A DNA stretch of 64,000 nucleotides, from the NCBI GenBank assembly GCA_029565685.1, contig JAKQNR010000017.1:1-64000 (forward strand), read 5' to 3'. Shown one piece after another: positions 63,339-64,000 of this stretch (position 1 is its first letter; each line of letters starts with the position of its first letter). A program made the position numbers and the translations under genes. This DNA comes from a bacterium (lineage in GTDB: Bacteria > Zhuqueibacterota > Zhuqueibacteria > Residuimicrobiales > Residuimicrobiaceae). The notes under the pieces are model-generated. The model was not told the DNA's origin. It did no database searches and saw only the letters and a program-made list of their open reading frames with translations.

Positions 63339-64000
63339 CTAATGAAGCCAGCGAGCGATCCAGCCGTGCACTTCGTTCCACCATAGTCGGGCGTTCTGCG
63401 GTTTGGTGACAAAGTGCGTTTCATCCGGATACACCAGCAGCCGAGAAGGGACGCCCATTCGTTGCAAAGCGGTGAACATTTGCAGCCCTTGGGTGTAGGG
63501 CACACGATAATCGCCCTCGCCGTGGATTACCAGAGTCGGAGTTTTAAATTTTTTCAAATTTTGCACATAGAACGAAGGCGACCATTTGGCGTACAGCTCC
63601 GGACGGTCATAGGGCGTACCGGCCATCTCCCATTCAGGGAACCAGAGTTCTTCGGTGGCGCCGTACATGCTGCGCTGATCAAAGACGCCGGCATGGCTCA
63701 CCAGCGCTTTAAACCGGCCGCTATGGGCGGCGATCCAGTTGATCATGAATCCACCGTAACTGCCGCCGGCTGCGGCCATGCGATCCTGGTCAATAAAGGG
63801 ATAGCTTTTGATCAGATAATCGATGCCCGCCATCAGATCCCGATAGGGTCCTCCGCCCCAATCTTTGCTGACCGCGTCGGTCCAGGCTTGACCGTATCCG
63901 GTGGAGCCGCGAAAGTTGACCATGGCCACCACATACCCGGGTGCGGCGAACAACGCCGGATTCCAGCGGAAGTGAAAGCCGTCTTCTGACATGCCCTGAG
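63339..64000 (-). CDS. S9 family (acylaminoacyl-/dipeptidyl-peptidase-type) serine peptidase, 5' truncated by the window edge
   Basis: The last 220 codons of a prolyl oligopeptidase-family enzyme are visible. The nucleophile Ser is in AAGGSYGGFM, the Asp in HGEGDYRVP and the His in DETHFV, so the catalytic triad is complete. The reading frame continues beyond the window end, with upstream Gln-Gly matching the typical HGGPQG stretch. The missing N-terminus would encode the beta-propeller that filters peptides. ATG 63992 is internal, not the start. Confidence 0.9.
   Translation of the reverse strand, partial: QGMSEDGFHFRWNPALFAAPGYVVAMVNFRGSTGYGQAWTDAVSKDWGGGPYRDLMAGIDYLIKSYPFIDQDRMAAAGGSYGGFMINWIAAHSGRFKALVSHAGVFDQRSMYGATEELWFPEWEMAGTPYDRPELYAKWSPSFYVQNLKKFKTPTLVIHGEGDYRVPYTQGLQMFTALQRMGVPSRLLVYPDETHFVTKPQNARLWWNEVHGWIARWLH

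Noticed and set aside
1..64000. tRNA, rRNA and CRISPR arrays
   Set aside because: I looked in all intergenic spaces and saw no cloverleaf-like or ribosomal sequence, and no regularly spaced repeats with unique spacers; the repeats at 82-212 have no spacers.

Overview
This window comes from a Gram-negative bacterium that secretes proteins through a type IX (Por) secretion system. Many products end in a 'PNPFN...' plus FlgD-like type A sorting domain, there is a PorV/PorQ-type outer-membrane protein, and TonB receptors carry carboxypeptidase-regulatory-like N-domains. With a GWxTD-domain protein and very large mosaic surface proteins, this fits the FCB group, most likely a KSB1/Calditrichota-like lineage. 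That placement is inferred from family content, not from a marker tree.

Layout. 1-356: short palindromic repeats. 357-4186: divergent GH2 glycosidase and Tat-exported sugar isomerase/epimerase-like protein, closed by a bidirectional terminator. 4246-15922 (minus): a three-gene surface operon with an SH3 protein, a cohesin lipoprotein and a 3300-residue mosaic protein with three vWA domains, a PQQ-like propeller, two seven-bladed YCF48-like propellers, a dockerin-like segment and a sorting domain. 16124-17296: greA, with a promoter and terminator-like leader, divergent from a single-domain asparaginase. 17534-28511: pepD, a guanylate-kinase-like protein, a DnaQ-like exonuclease, a C1-type protease, a secreted protein, an acyl-CoA synthetase, a transglutaminase-like protein and a D-threonine-aldolase-like enzyme. 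28872-33592: operon of a secreted protein, a lipoprotein and a TonB receptor. 33713-36413: glycerol-1-phosphate dehydrogenase-like enzyme and an organophosphate transporter. 36458-36930: GxxExxY gene between perfect inverted repeats. 37095-45096 (minus): PorV-like protein, secreted FN3 protein, large TonB receptor and GWxTD protein. 45442-52501: ornithine aminotransferase, trpS-lysA and pyrR-pyrB-pyrC. 52605-53350: barnase-like RNase with barstar. 55240-58977: rplM-rpsI-rpsB-tsf and pyrH-frr. 59257-64000: methyltransferase, amidase, small lipoproteins and an S9 peptidase cut by the window edge.

The chromosome is mainly core and envelope genes. There is no prophage, integrase, CRISPR array, rRNA or tRNA that I can see. 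The accessory-looking parts are the repeats at the left edge, a small palindromic element at 28646-28814 and the GxxExxY cassette.

The observations I consider most worth checking are these. The giant protein contains an interleaved PKD/carboxypeptidase-regulatory arrangement: an exact 30-codon PKD half sits inside another domain. greA has a strong promoter running straight into a terminator-like hairpin. A cohesin lipoprotein lies beside a dockerin-like protein. A G1P-dehydrogenase-like gene is paired with a phosphate-ester transporter. The barnase/barstar pair has contrasting ribosome binding sites. A small lipoprotein appears to carry a circularly permuted FlgD/sorting fold.
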